64,000 nucleotides of DNA from Sarocladium kiliense (taxonomy: Eukaryota > Ascomycota > Sordariomycetes > Hypocreales > Sarocladiaceae). The DNA lies in the NCBI GenBank assembly GCA_030734395.1, contig JAUZTG010000042.1, forward strand, positions 1,178,001 through 1,242,000, given 5' to 3'. A program made the translations under genes and the position numbers. The notes beneath the pieces are model-generated. The model did not search any database. It was not told where the DNA came from and worked only from the letters and a program-made list of their open reading frames with translations. The stretch's first letter is position 1, and each line of letters opens with the position of its first letter. Of the stretch, positions 53,502 to 64,000 are shown piece by piece.

Positions 53502-54421
53502 ATGCCCGGCGGCAAGGGAAAGTCTTCTGGCGGCAAGAGCTCCGGTGGAAAGACGAGCGCCGATGGTGGAAAGAAGCAGCAGAGCCACTCTGCTCGCGCC
53601 GGTCTTCAGGTAAGCTTTGCGCCCTGCATTGCAGCGCGTTGTCATAGAACGCGCTGGTCTGGACGATGGTTTTTGCGACGCATTTCGACTCTACCGATCG
53701 CCGACTGCTGCAAGGCAGTACCAACACTTTGCGAACCCCTCACGGCCTTTCCGACGCGTCCGCCACTCTCGACGACCTCGGCCCCTTGTTCGGCGGCATC
53801 ACGAATCAGATACAGACGTGCAGTATAGCTCTATGCAAGTGCGCAGCAACACAGTCTCGTTCTGTTTGCGTTACGGGTGTACATGGTTGCTGTCTCCCAT
53901 CCGCTCGCTCAGCGGCTTCGATCGCGTGCACAAAACCATCGCCAGACCATGCGACTCTTTCAACGTCGACAAGCTTCACTCGTCGGTGACTAGCTACTTG
54001 AAAATGTGACTAACATCTCCTGCCAGTTCCCCTGCGGTCGTGTCAAGCGTTTCCTCAAGCAGAACACCCAGAACAAGATGCGCGTTGGTGCCAAGGCTGC
54101 CGTCTATGTCACCGCCGTTCTCGAGTACTTGACTGCTGAAGTCCTCGAGCTCGCAGGCGTAAGTCACTGCTTACTCCGCCTCGGCGCAGCTACCACTGCT
54201 GGTAGATCTGAATCCACGCTAACTTGCCACAGAACGCTGCCAAGGATCTCAAGGTCAAGCGTATCACCCCGCGTCACCTCCAGCTCGCCATTCGTGGTGA
54301 TGAGGAGCTTGACACGCTCATCCGCGCCACCATCGCTTTCGGTGGTGTTCTCCCGCACATCAACCGTGCCCTGCTCCTCAAGGTCGAGCAGAAGAAGAAG
54401 GCGAAGGCTCTGGAGGCCTAA
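53502..54421 (+). CDS. Histone variant H2A.Z
   Basis: Three exons, 53502-53609, 54027-54158 and 54233-54421, code for 142 residues. Intron 1 is 417 nt, long for this genome, and intron 2 is 74 nt. The N-terminal tail is Gly/Lys/Ser-rich (MPGGKGKSSGGKSSGGK) with acetylatable lysines. The histone fold reads [76 protein letters not shown] (given here in separate parts in the family), then GGVLPHINRALL. The variant marks are the H2A.Z-type loop and acidic patch, RVKRFLK and [17 protein letters not shown], rather than canonical H2A. There is no SQ motif at the C-terminus, which ends KKKAKALEA, so this is not canonical fungal H2A. The SWR1 complex deposits H2A.Z at promoters. Confidence 0.97.
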
Positions 54422-55369
54422 TTCTAGCCTCGTGTGCTTTTTGGTACAGAGTTCGCTCTTGTCTTCTGCTTGCTCGCTGTCTTGATTGGCTGAGAGTCGC
54501 GTTAAACTGCTCATCTCTCTATTTTCTTAGTCGCGTGGGTTGCTAGGTACTGGTTGGGCGCTCGCTGGAATGTGCCCGTGTCAAGGTGTCTCATTTTTTT
54601 GCTATACGGAAAAGAAGGAAGTTGAGGGCGATGAGCGGTTCGGGAAGGTCGTGTCTCCACCCGCAGAGAGCGTTTCCATTGAGCTAGATCTTGTCATGGC
54701 TTTTGCTCGGCTCCTCGCAGCTGGCCCGCAGCTCTTCTCGTCTCAATGCGCCGACATTATCCGCGGTTTAGGCTCAACAACACGGAACGACTTGCCATGT
54801 CGATGCGTTGCACGCTGTTCGCTTCAAACGCACTTGAGCCATTGTATAACAGGATGAAGCACGCAGCCTTGGAAGGGAAGAATCCGAGGACACTTGACTT
54901 CTATCGGAGGGTACGTTAGCGCTGAGGATGCGTGTGGTACGCAGCTAGTTGTCTATGCTCAAGTAGAAGAGAATACTACTCGATTCGATCGCCGCCTCGT
55001 GTTCCAACCCTCGATACGTCGTGCCACATGTAGCGTCATTCTCTCACGTAACCTTTGCTGCTTGCCATGATTAAGAACGGATTAATCAAGTTGGACAAGC
55101 TTAGACAAGAAAAGATGGTTTTAAAGCACCAGAACGCCACGGGTCTCGACATGGTGAAGTTCATACGGTGAAGACATGGATAGCAGGTACATGAACACGA
55201 GGTCTGGCTTGGTATCAGTATTTAAATGTTCCATACCCAAAACTACAATGTTCTTAATCCCAATCATCGATCCATTGCGTTCAAACCAGGCATCTTCTTT
55301 AGGGTTAGCTCCACCAGTACGGAGATGCAGTAGAAGCACACCATCCAGGGTCCTTGACAGGTGCGCTCC
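54422..55369. other. Convergent intergenic region
   Basis: Between the stops of H2A.Z (+) and the MFS permease (-). It should hold both 3' UTRs; no tRNA or other RNA gene was seen. Confidence 0.45.
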
Positions 55370-57187
55370 TTAAGGCCTCCAGCGGAAACCGGGGTGCTTC
55401 CAGTCGAGATCCTGAATCTCCTGAGAGGACAAGCCCTGCAGCGCCTGATCGACATCAACCAGATCGCGACGACGATTATCGCGCTTCATCCAGAAGTAGG
55501 CCAAGAGGGAGAGGATCAGGATCGTGGAGGCGGCAGCAAGGTTGATGCCGTTACCGATAGGGAAGTCGGGGCCGTCGTCGCCGGGATAGCTCCAAGATGA
55601 AATGAGACCACCGACATTGCCGAACATGACCTGTGGTAGGGTTAGCAACCAGACGAATCTACCGTCATCAGCCGAGGAATGAGAGAACTTACGTTGAGGC
55701 CGATGGCACTGGTGCGAGCAGTGTCACTGACGATGTTCGCACTGATTTGAGCGTTGGACATAGGGCCAAGGACCATGGCAGAGCTGGCGATGAAGAAGGT
55801 AGCTCCGTAGCGGACCTTCAGCGAATCGGAGCCGAGGAACATGGCGTAACCACACATGACAAGCGGCGCACTAGCAGCGATAAGGAGCTGACGGCGATCA
55901 AGGCGCCAGCTGATGAAGGGGAAGAGGAGGGTGAAGACAGCGCCGACGGCCCACGGGGGGACGCACAGGAGCTGCTGGCGGATGGTAGAGGCTTCCTGGT
56001 GCAGGGTGCGGACGATAGTGGGGAGGAAGAAAGCCATGCCCTGAACGGTGATGTTGTTGAACAGGAAGATGAAGGCAATCTCGATTGTCACGGGGGAGGT
56101 CATGCCACGGATCAGCTTGGTCTTGTCAATGCCGTCAATGACCTCGGTCTGACCGACACGCTCAGACTTGACACGGGCAATGCAGAGCTCCTTCTCCTCC
56201 TCAGAGAGCCAGCGGGCGGTCTCAGGGCGGTCAGTGAGGGTAGCGAAGGCGAGGACGCCGAGGCAGACAGTGACGATGCCCTCGACGACGAAGATCATGC
56301 GCCACGCCTTGGTGCCAGCGAAAGAGTCCATGTGGAGGATACCACTCGCGAGCAGGGCACCAAAGGCACCAGCAAGGGGAGCGGCAACCATGTAAAGCGC
56401 AAGGCGGAAGCTCAGCTCGGCACGCTGGTACCAACGAGAGAGGTAGTAGGCAACGCCGGGAAGCATACCAGCCTCGAAAATACCGAGGAGGAAGCGGACA
56501 CCGCAAAGCTGGGCCTTGGTGTGAACGTAGCCGGTGCAGATGCTGACGATGCCGAAGCCGACAGTGGTGGCGGGGAGGAACCAACCGGGTCCCATCCACT
56601 TACAGCAGATCGTGGCCGGAATCTCGAAGATAATGTAGGAGATGTAGAAGATAGAGACGACGGTGTTATAGTCCCACTTGCCCATCATGCCAAGTTCCTC
56701 CTGCAGACCAGCGAGTCGAGCATTGCCTAAAACCAGAGTCAGCGAAAGATGGCTTCAAGAAATGAAAGAAGCAGCTTGAGGGCGGACAGCCTGACTTACC
56801 GATGTTGACACGATCAATGAAGCAGAAAAGGTAGAGGAAGAACACAGTCGGGACTGTAAACATATCCAACTTCCACCTCAGCCTCGACTCAGCAGCAGGG
56901 TCGAAGGTGACGAGAGGGTTGCCATAACTACATTCGGTGTCAGTCACTTCGGTGTTGGTGAATAGAGCTCACTCCCTTGAGCTGTGTGGATAGCTGTCGC
57001 AGGCAGTAGAGAAAGATTGCCTTGCAATGGGTGAGTCTTACGCATCAGTGGCAAGCTGGCCGTGTCCAGCAACATTCCCAATTTTGCCATCCTCAGTCAC
57101 ATCCAGTCCCTGTGCCCGCGCAGCCTCAATGGTTGCAGCCGACGGCTGGTTCTGGCTGTGGTGCTCGAGATCCTTCTCGGCTCCCAT
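55370..57187 (-). CDS. Allantoate/nicotinate permease-type MFS transporter (anion:cation symporter family)
   Basis: Four exons, 57187-57042, 56927-56800, 56726-55693 and 55630-55370, code for 522 residues; introns are 114, 73 and 62 nt. The start MGAEKDLEHH has a hydrophilic tail before the first span RLRWKLDMFTVPTVFFLYLFCFIDRVNIGNAR, the family mark of Dal5/Tna1-type carriers. Next come GMMGKWDYNTVVSIFYISYIIFEIPA, CGVRFLLGIFEAGMLPGVAYYLSRWYQRAE, a loop DRPETARWLSEEEKELC between spans six and seven, and six more spans. Members move allantoate, nicotinate, biotin or pantothenate with protons at the plasma membrane. The exact substrate cannot be read from sequence. The short C-terminal exon ends KHPGFRWRP. 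Confidence 0.93.
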
Positions 57188-59848
57188 CTTGACGACGTTT
57201 TGACAGTGACCTTTCGGAAAAAAGATAATGAGACTCGGCTCAAGGGTCAATGAAGTTTTGACGAGATGCGCCGGCTTGGTAAAGAAGAAAGGCAAAAAAA
57301 AAACCACCAGGTAAGAGGCTCGAAGAAATAGGGAGGACCAAAAAGCCAAGCCTAATAGCAGTTAACTGTTTATGTGGAGTTAATTAGTCTTTTTCTCTCT
57401 CCAGGCTGTTCGCTGCTCCCCAGAGCCAACTAGCGAGTAAGCTTACCAGCTAAAGTTCCGGCTTTGCCACTGAAGTGTTCGCAGAGGATCTCGCGAACAG
57501 GTGAAGAGAAGAGAACAGGGAGCTTCCGTCTCCAGCGTCTGGCTTCGTTATGTATGAGCTCTGGGCGCGACCGGGTTGTATTGGGCGTGGGGTGGACAGG
57601 CAAGTCGCACCTCTTAAATGAGCCCTGTTCATCAAAGAGACCCTTTCCCCCGTCCATCGAGAAATGCCGGTTTCGAGTCCGAGATGTAGACTCAGTGCTG
57701 TGGGACTCCACACCCTCTCTACTGGCTTATAGCCAAGGTGACCCAAGCCAGGGAGAGTGGCGCCTTCTTCACCTCGGGGGAGTACTGTGATGGCCTAGAG
57801 TCGCATGGCTGCTTCGCTGCGCTTTCGGCTCTCCACATTGGCCCCCCGTTTTCCCCAGTACCCCAGCCAGCGACCAGTCAACAGTGAGTCGTTGGAGACC
57901 ACGGTCCAGGAGCTTTGATTTTACCGCAGCTGTGTGGATAGATAGGTGGGTATCCCGTATGCATCGAGTGGCCGTCGCTGACTTTAGCCAGCCATCCTTG
58001 CCGTAGCTAACACTATCATGGAGAGTTCGCTGGGCATACACCAGGGAGCTCTCCGGCGTGGGACTCCAATTCCTCTCGCCAGTGGAGTCGAGATCTGGGG
58101 CGCGTGCATGGATGCTCTTGTGTTTTCAAACTCTGTCTGTTAACCTTCTTCCCCGCACGATTCATAAGTCATGCTTAAGTTATGCTCCGGATCGTGAAAC
58201 TCATATTTGACTTTTGGTGATTGATCACGTCCCGATTTCTGCTGCCGCTGAACATGCCTCCAAGGAAATTGATAAGTCGTTAGTCGGGGCGGACCCCTGG
58301 CGAACACGCAAAGTCCCCTTGAAAGCAGGCATGCCGCGTGCCGTCCCCGGGGCTGGCCCTTTGCGCTCGCGTGGTTCCAAGGCACGCGGGCTCCGGATCT
58401 CTCGCCAGGTCCTGCAGCATAGTTCGAAGCTGAGTCGACAGGGTTGCTATAGCGAGGCCATTGTTTGGTGCGTATAAGAGAGGTGGGTGTATGGACAACA
58501 TGCCTGCCTCGGGCGCGTTGGTGAGATTCATCCATATTGAGCGGAGGGCTGGCCGGAAAGATGCACATCGCTTGTCTGCATGATGCAGCCATTTCCAGGG
58601 TCTCCCATATTCAGTTCCAGCCCGCAATGTCAGCTCATGGCTCTGAAGGAAGTCGAAGCGCGCTTGCGACCCTTCGATGCCTGGTCAGCTTATGGTCATC
58701 GTCGGCTCATCGGAGCATCGCACACCTTCTCGTAGTCCGTATGCCAATTGCCAGCCCATGTCCTCGTCCAAGACCACTTGTGCAGCGCTGGTCAACGTGT
58801 TCCTCCCCCGCATTCCGGGGAATCAAGTCCACCATTGCGAACGCGTTCTCGAAGTATTGATAGAGCCCTGTCCAATCATGACTTGTCGATTTGGGGTCGC
58901 TTCTCCAACGTGTCAACCACCTCCAGAGCGAAGCCACATGCGGCGACGCAACTAGCGCCAAGTTTCTTCGGCCGTCTTGGTCGGCAGTTTGGATCGGCTC
59001 AAGCCTGGGCTCAGTTCTGGGCCATCTTCGCTTGTTTCTTGGACCCTCTGTCCAATTGGACTGGCTCATTTGCACACCACAGGTTTGCGCCCTCTCTGGG
59101 TTCTCGATTTCTTCCGTGACCATGATCGAGGCTATCGAGTCGTTCTAAGTCGGGGTAAGAAGGCTCTAGACGTTCGAACCCCGCGCGTGGTTTAGCTGAC
59201 GCCTTCCCCGGGATCTGGAGACGGTTCCTCTGCATCACTCGCTACCTTGCCCATGGGGTTTCGACGGAGCTCTGTGGGGTGAACGACAGGGGCGCTGCTC
59301 CAGTGCGCATCCTCGGCTATGAATCCAACGGTACTTGCATGCGGCTCATCATTGTATGACGATTTGATGGGGCCACGATCATCAGAAAGGCGTCTAGATG
59401 TCTGACTAACATTCTGCCAAAGGCCGTAGCTCGCGCCGAGATTTTCGCCCAGCTCTTGCCCAGCTTCGGTTATCCGAGGGATGGCAGCTGCCAGAGCCGC
59501 TTCCGTATTGGCATCAGCGAGTCTGCACGTGATTGTCCTGGCATTGAATTCACGAGCCTGCAAATAGTCGCTGAGCATTTGTCGACTCAGTTCTATCGTC
59601 GGAAAATCGGTACACGTTGGGTTCAGCACGCATTGCGGCCACACTTTTCACGCTTTCAAGGGGATGGATGACTTTTACGGCGTGAGTGGGCAAGAATAGT
59701 TGCGCCTACCGAAACTTCTAATCTAGATTCATCTGGTTTCACCTCTATTGTGCAGTCTATATTCCTATTTCAGCCATAGAAATGCTGGAGGCATTGCATC
59801 TATAACATCAACGTCTCTCGACGACATGCATGCAAGCGCCGCTGCTCA
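57188..59848. other. 2.6 kb gap with little recognisable content
   Basis: The first few hundred bases are the MFS permease promoter. The rest has no credible gene apart from the doubtful frame at 59192-59578. A TTCGAACC sequence at about 59172 recalls a tRNA T-loop, but its flanks do not pair. Confidence 0.4.
59192..59578 (-). CDS. Doubtful small hypothetical protein
   Basis: An ATG at 59578 opens a 128-residue frame with balanced composition: LADANTEAALAAAIPRITEAGQELGENLG and an acidic, Pro-rich end, DAEEPSPDPGEGVS. No domain, signal peptide or membrane span is recognisable. It stands alone in a 2.6 kb gap and has no clear introns. It may be part of a larger, spliced gene or a chance frame. 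Confidence 0.25.
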   Translation of the reverse strand: MLSDYLQAREFNARTITCRLADANTEAALAAAIPRITEAGQELGENLGASYGLWQNVSQTSRRLSDDRGPIKSSYNDEPHASTVGFIAEDAHWSSAPVVHPTELRRNPMGKVASDAEEPSPDPGEGVS

Positions 59849-60837
59849 TCACCATACCCCAGGGATGATCGCCCATTTCTTCCCAATCTTTTCTTCGCCA
59901 AACTTCTCAACATACCACCTCTTCCCGTTGACTGCTCTGGGGAGCATTGTGAAGATCTCGTTCACAAGGAAGGTCCTCGCAGGGACACAAACCCAACCAG
60001 CCGCCATCCAGTAGCCGAACCATTCAACCCACTCGCAGAAGTAGTGAGGGAAAAGCATATACTGGAACAGTCCAGCTTTCGGGATTTGGTAGCGCCTTTC
60101 TGTCTCCCCACTTCCGTTGGTCTCTTTGCCTTGTGCTTTCAAGCGTTCTTGACGGCGATTCTCACGGCGTCGGATCTCTCGCAGCTCTTCGTCGTGGAAA
60201 TAATTGGCTGCAAGGCCAACATAGAACAGTGCAATTCCTCCGACGAATTGTGGAAGGGGCGATTGCGATGCCCAGGCTGATTCCGTGATGGGGCCATATG
60301 CAGCAAGGTAGGATCCAATGCAGGTACCATTGAACAGCTGGAATCCCATCGCCATGAGCCCAACCAGGATATGGATCGGCGCCATACTCGGTTGAATGAA
60401 GGGAAATATGACTGCTCGATAGGCATAGTGGATGACCTGAGTACTGTTAGCGCTTTGGGGCCTTGGAAAGAGACGAGAGTCTTCATCGATGGCATACAAA
60501 GAGTCCAGCGAGGACGCGGTTCTGCCATGGCAGGTCATCGATGCCATGGATCTTAGGCAGGGTCTTCATGATGTACAAAAGAGTTGTGAATCCCGGGACT
60601 TCCATAAGAAACCACCCCACACGCCCAGGGAGGTTGAACCGGCTTGGCTTAGAGGTCTTGCCCATGCCGTACCACTTGATGATAAATTGTGCGGAGCCGA
60701 TCTGAGAACAAGGGTGAGCAGGAGGATTTTTCGCAATCGTTCTCGATACTCACAGCTGGGTACAAGAACTTCCAGATAAGGAGGATCTTCTCATAGTTCT
60801 CCCGCGTCGGCGGCATCCAGCCGTCGATGAGAGCCAT
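59849..60837 (-). CDS. Steroid 5-alpha-reductase-like membrane oxidoreductase
   Basis: Three exons, 60837-60754, 60701-60498 and 60436-59849, code for 291 residues; introns of 52 and 61 nt have standard signals (branch GCTAAC in the second). The protein has several spans and matches the 3-oxo-5-alpha-steroid 4-dehydrogenase (SRD5A) family: KWYGMGKTSKPSRFNLPGRVGWFLMEVPGF near the start, the NADPH-binding C-terminal signature FPHYFCEWVEWFGYWMAAG, and the end RAVNGKRWYVEKFGEEKIGKKWAIIPGVW. Family members reduce the double bond of 3-oxo steroids, polyprenols or enoyl-CoA in the ER with NADPH. The length suits the SRD5A1 group (about 255-300). The physiological substrate in fungi is unknown. Confidence 0.92.
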
Positions 60838-61769
60838 GGTAGTGAAGCAACTACGCCGTGGATAACGACTATGTTCAAGCCTCCCCAAATTTCTGCAATT
60901 CCGCACACACTGACAAATTTGACTTGGGGACCTCAACGCGTATTGCTGGAAAAGTCGAGTGCGAAAGGGATGAAGATGCCCAAACGTACAATTAGTTTCG
61001 CTTGGGGAGTTGACGTCAAGACTCAGGGGCCGCGCGCCTGCCTACCACAAGGTACCTGAGGTACTTACTACCCTGCCTGCTTTTTCCTCGTGAGTCACCC
61101 GTCGTAGCGTTTGTGGCACCTCATTGGACAGTCATCCTCTGCCTGCCCAGCTTTTCGCAAGCCACTGATCCAAATGATATAAAAAAAAATATTGCATGAC
61201 AAATTTTGGTACGATAAGTGGTGAAGGATTTCCCATTCCCATATTTGCGTTTCTTACGGTTGGTTACTTCCAGATCGTGTAAGGCGAGTAAATGGCCGTA
61301 ATTCGCTGGTGTTCATGGAGGGGCATAAGCAGGAATGGCTGCAATCAAACGTGTCGGAGTTCGGAACGCAGAACGGGCACACCACCCAAAGAAAAGACGA
61401 ACGAGAGTTGAGGGAATAAAACTTGATGGAAATCACAGCGACGTCACTGTGGGATTATGAGTAAAATCGTGATCAGGATCGGGCAATAACAGCTCCAATT
61501 TGCCCGCTCAACTTCGACTTGCTAATTGGTCTTCGTGCTCATCACGCTGTGCCTAAGGAGGGGCTTACGAAGACAAGGTCATGGGAATTTCGTCAAGTCC
61601 AGGTAGCCTTCTTACGAAATAGTTGAATTGTCATGTAGTGCGGAGTGTGCCCGTCAGTATGGTATGAGTCCCAAACACCCGAATATCCCGAACCAATCGC
61701 TAAAGGTACGTATGCCTAATGCCGCCAACAAAGTGCCCTAGATAAATCTGTTTTCCACAACTGTCCCGC
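60838..61769. other. Intergenic between MINDY and SRD5A-like genes
   Basis: Tandem minus-strand genes; the region holds the 3' end of MINDY and the promoter of the reductase, with the CRE palindrome. An A9 run is at about 61181-61189. No coding signal was seen. Confidence 0.5.
61011..61018. promoter_or_regulatory. Perfect CRE palindrome TGACGTCA
   Basis: The full 8-bp palindrome lies 174 nt upstream of the SRD5A-like ATG at 60837, in the position expected of a fungal promoter element for ATF/CREB bZIP factors. Function is inferred from motif and position only. Confidence 0.45.
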
Positions 61770-64000
61770 CTACATCACCACACAGTCACGTTCCCGGTCC
61801 CGGGCAGACGATCCCGGAATTCTCTGGGGTAGCCTTCCACCGCCCACCGGTATATGGCCACCGCCTCTGGCTGGCATCACATGTCCTGGTGTTGCCGGCG
61901 ACGCGCTCGAGGGACTGTTGCTTGCTCCTGATGTTCGTCGCGAGTCCCTGCTGCTTGTTGGGTGTGCAGGATGTCCAATCGGTGGCTCATATGTCGGATC
62001 TGATTGTGCCTGTTCGTATGTAGGCGGAGCCTCCTCCCCGGCCTGGGCGATTGTGCCGGTACGCCGTGGGGGAACCAACGGCCGGACGACCTGTGGGACC
62101 GGAGTAGTTGGGTGAGTTGGCATGTCGGACGTTGCCGGAGCGTTGACACTGTTAGAGCTGCGTCGTTCCGGTACGAGTCCAGCGCTGGATGTCGCTCCGC
62201 CACGTCCCATTACACTTCCTCCACGCCCGCCGCGACCTCCTCGACCGAAGGGGCCACCCCTGCCACGACTTCCTACCATATCAGGTTGACGGCCTTGTTG
62301 CTCAATGTACTGCTCGGACAGTTGTGTTTCCCTCTGCCTGCGTGCCTCATCTTCACGCTGCCTCTCCTCTTCCTCCTCCTGCAATTGCAAAGCAAGCGCC
62401 AGATCCCTGTCTTCTTGTTCATGATCAGGTATGTTCTCCACTTCATTTTCCTCTCCTGTCGCCTTAGCATTCCCTTGTGCATCAGGCATGGTTTCCCAGG
62501 TACCACCTTGACTCTCTGCTCGTGTTGCTGTGCTGCCCGATGCAAGGTCACCCGACCGGACTGGTCTATAGTCACCGGTTAAAAATTGCGTTCGTTCACC
62601 ATTGACATCCACTAGACTCTCCCAAACAACCTTAGCATGCGTACGGTAGCCTGCATCAGTGACAAGTGAAACCAATTCCTTGGTCTCGGGGTGGCAGTAC
62701 AGCGTGCTAAAGTGATCGTTCCTGAAGAAAATCGCGAACGTTCCGGGGCGCATTGACTTCTTTATGACCTCAATACCCCATGGCGTTAGCTGAGTGGCGG
62801 ATGTGTCCAAAAATGACTTAATACTTAGGATATCCTGATATAGTTGCTGTTCCTCGGTCGACAGAGCACCGTTGGGACTCATGAGCTTCGACTCCAGCTC
62901 TTCCTCTTTGAAGAAGAGGTTCTGAGCATCTTCGTAGGAAGTTGCTTGGCGCTCGAAGGCTTGGTAGACGGGTTCAGACTTCGAGGGGAGCCAACCGTGG
63001 ATCAACGGGATGGAAAAGGTTGCATAAAGACCCATCTCGGCTGTGTTTTCGAAGGTACCAGGTATCAGCTCTCTTCTTTCCGATGCATCGAGATGAGTTA
63101 AGGAGGTGTTTTGATAGGCTTCGACCATGCTAGCTGATGGAACGAAGCGCGGATTCACATTCATGCCCGTGTGCAGACTTTGTAAGAAGCTGTAGAGCTC
63201 GGACACGTCAGGTAAGTCGTCTTCAGATGTCGTCCGTCTTGGAGACATAAGCTCATCAAAGACAGCATCGAGAAGTAAGCTCAGACTGACTTGTTCCCGA
63301 GATCGGAGGATTTGAACGAGCGCTGTATCAGGTATGTTGGCCGGCGTGGTCAATGTAAGAGCGTTGACCAACGCTACCAGTGGGCATGGTCCGTTGGCAT
63401 TCTGGACCAAGATTGGCGATGTCCGCATCTCTCTTCCCATGCTCATGTCTTGCCACTGGATGTTTTTGACTTGATATGTTTCTGTTTTTCCATCGACGGG
63501 CTGTCGGGGAGGCACCCACTTCTTCCGTTCAGCGGGCTTGTCGGGCTTCGGCGTCGATGGCGGCTCTTCGGGATGCGTTGCCTTCTGTCTAGGTGAGCTA
63601 GACGCAGAATCTGTGTCTATCAAATTCCATTCGTCTCCCTCCGTTGCTCTGCTTTTTCCCTTCGCTGTGTCCAGGTCTCCCAGGTCACCCCACACATGCT
63701 GGTCCTCAACAAGCTCTCGGGACATCTCTGTTTTGGGAGGCGCATCCGGGGGTCTGACCGTTATCAATGGCGGTTCGTCATCCCATCCAGACCCATCTTC
63801 AGAGGGTAATGAGACGATAGCAGGGGAGCCTGCAGGTTGTGGCGATGGTCCCTTAGGCTGCGCCCATGGGTCGCTTTCCTCACTTTGAAGGACTATGGGT
63901 GGGGGAGGGTCTCGAGTTGATGTATTGGTTGGTTCATTGTTACTTGGTCCCCAAGGATTGGTACTTGAGTCCTCAATATCAAGTTTGGAGAACGCCTCTG
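61770..64000 (-). CDS. MINDY-type (FAM63) Lys48-specific deubiquitinase, 5' end outside window
   Basis: The frame is open from the right edge to the stop at 61770: 742 residues are visible and no start is assigned. The catalytic domain (PF04424 type) has WQDMSMGREMRTSPILVQNANGPCPLVALVNAL; the Cys in NGPC, coded at 63386-63384, is the expected nucleophile and RNDHFSTLYCH supplies the His, preceded by the MINDY signature FENTAEMGLYATFSIPLIHGW. A MIU-like ubiquitin-binding helix, DLALALQLQEEEEERQ, follows, as in human MINDY-1. Next come an Arg/Gly-rich stretch (GRGRGGPFGRGGRGGRGG), a PPTY motif and a C-terminal CVVM, a CaaX prenylation box. The visible N-terminal part has repeated NPW/DPW units (TNPWG, SDPWA). 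Human relatives trim long K48 ubiquitin chains. Confidence 0.95.
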   Translation of the reverse strand, partial: EAFSKLDIEDSSTNPWGPSNNEPTNTSTRDPPPPIVLQSEESDPWAQPKGPSPQPAGSPAIVSLPSEDGSGWDDEPPLITVRPPDAPPKTEMSRELVEDQHVWGDLGDLDTAKGKSRATEGDEWNLIDTDSASSSPRQKATHPEEPPSTPKPDKPAERKKWVPPRQPVDGKTETYQVKNIQWQDMSMGREMRTSPILVQNANGPCPLVALVNALTLTTPANIPDTALVQILRSREQVSLSLLLDAVFDELMSPRRTTSEDDLPDVSELYSFLQSLHTGMNVNPRFVPSASMVEAYQNTSLTHLDASERRELIPGTFENTAEMGLYATFSIPLIHGWLPSKSEPVYQAFERQATSYEDAQNLFFKEEELESKLMSPNGALSTEEQQLYQDILSIKSFLDTSATQLTPWGIEVIKKSMRPGTFAIFFRNDHFSTLYCHPETKELVSLVTDAGYRTHAKVVWESLVDVNGERTQFLTGDYRPVRSGDLASGSTATRAESQGGTWETMPDAQGNAKATGEENEVENIPDHEQEDRDLALALQLQEEEEERQREDEARRQRETQLSEQYIEQQGRQPDMVGSRGRGGPFGRGGRGGRGGSVMGRGGATSSAGLVPERRSSNSVNAPATSDMPTHPTTPVPQVVRPLVPPRRTGTIAQAGEEAPPTYEQAQSDPTYEPPIGHPAHPTSSRDSRRTSGASNSPSSASPATPGHVMPARGGGHIPVGGGRLPQRIPGSSARDRERDCVVM

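Noticed and set aside
59165..59185. TTCGAACC as a tRNA T-loop
   Set aside because: Flanking 5-bp stems do not pair on either strand and no acceptor or D-arm is present.
1..64000. A secondary metabolite or other coordinated gene cluster
   Set aside because: The FSH hydrolase, PDR pump and MFS carriers are far apart, and no synthase, cytochrome P450 or pathway regulator lies among them.

Overview
The window is nuclear DNA of a filamentous ascomycete (Pezizomycotina; Dothideomycetes is my best guess from gene content and sequence style, by inference only). Evidence: protein-coding genes on both strands without operons, short GT-AG introns (46-114 nt, one of 417 nt) with CTAAC/CTGAC branch points, pyrimidine-rich leaders, and fungus-specific families (palA/Rim20, PDR-type ABC transporter, MCH1-type and allantoate-permease-type MFS carriers, a Ysc84-like SYLF protein). 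I rebuilt exon-intron structures by hand; every multi-exon model below closes in frame.

Layout. 1-12.1 kb: the 5' part of a probable Eme1-type nuclease subunit gene cut by the left edge (-), a 4.2 kb gene-poor stretch, a long kinesin gene (+), and an alkyltransferase-like DNA repair protein (-). 12.5-22 kb: a GT31-like glycosyltransferase (-), an unrecognised membrane protein (+), a SYLF/Ysc84-like protein (-), an FSH-family serine hydrolase (+) and a GH47 alpha-mannosidase (-). 23-28.5 kb: palA/RIM20 (+), a small secreted protein (-) and a possible permease fragment (+). 28.5-36.5 kb: an 11-exon PDR ABC transporter (-) and a PPxY-containing hypothetical protein (-). 38.8-47 kb: flotillin (+), an extended SDR (+), a HAL2/MET22-type bisphosphate nucleotidase (-), a protein with two RPA-like OB folds (+) and an F-box protein (+). 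47.6-64 kb: an MCH1-type MFS carrier (+), MRE11 (+), histone H2A.Z (+), an allantoate/nicotinate-type MFS permease (-), a steroid 5-alpha-reductase-like enzyme (-) and a MINDY-type deubiquitinase cut by the right edge (-).

These are mostly unrelated housekeeping genes. Several act in genome maintenance (Eme1-like, ATL, MRE11, H2A.Z, perhaps the OB-fold protein) and several in membrane traffic and secretion (palA, flotillin, SYLF protein, GH47, GT31), but nothing indicates co-regulation. I saw no secondary metabolite cluster, intact transposon, rRNA, CRISPR array or convincing tRNA gene. No clearly novel system was found. The observations most worth checking are the C-terminal CaaX box plus RGG box on the MINDY enzyme, the RPA-like OB-fold protein, the SUMO-interaction-like motifs of the truncated repair gene, four stop-free introns of length 3n, and a possible remnant of an NCS1-type permease.
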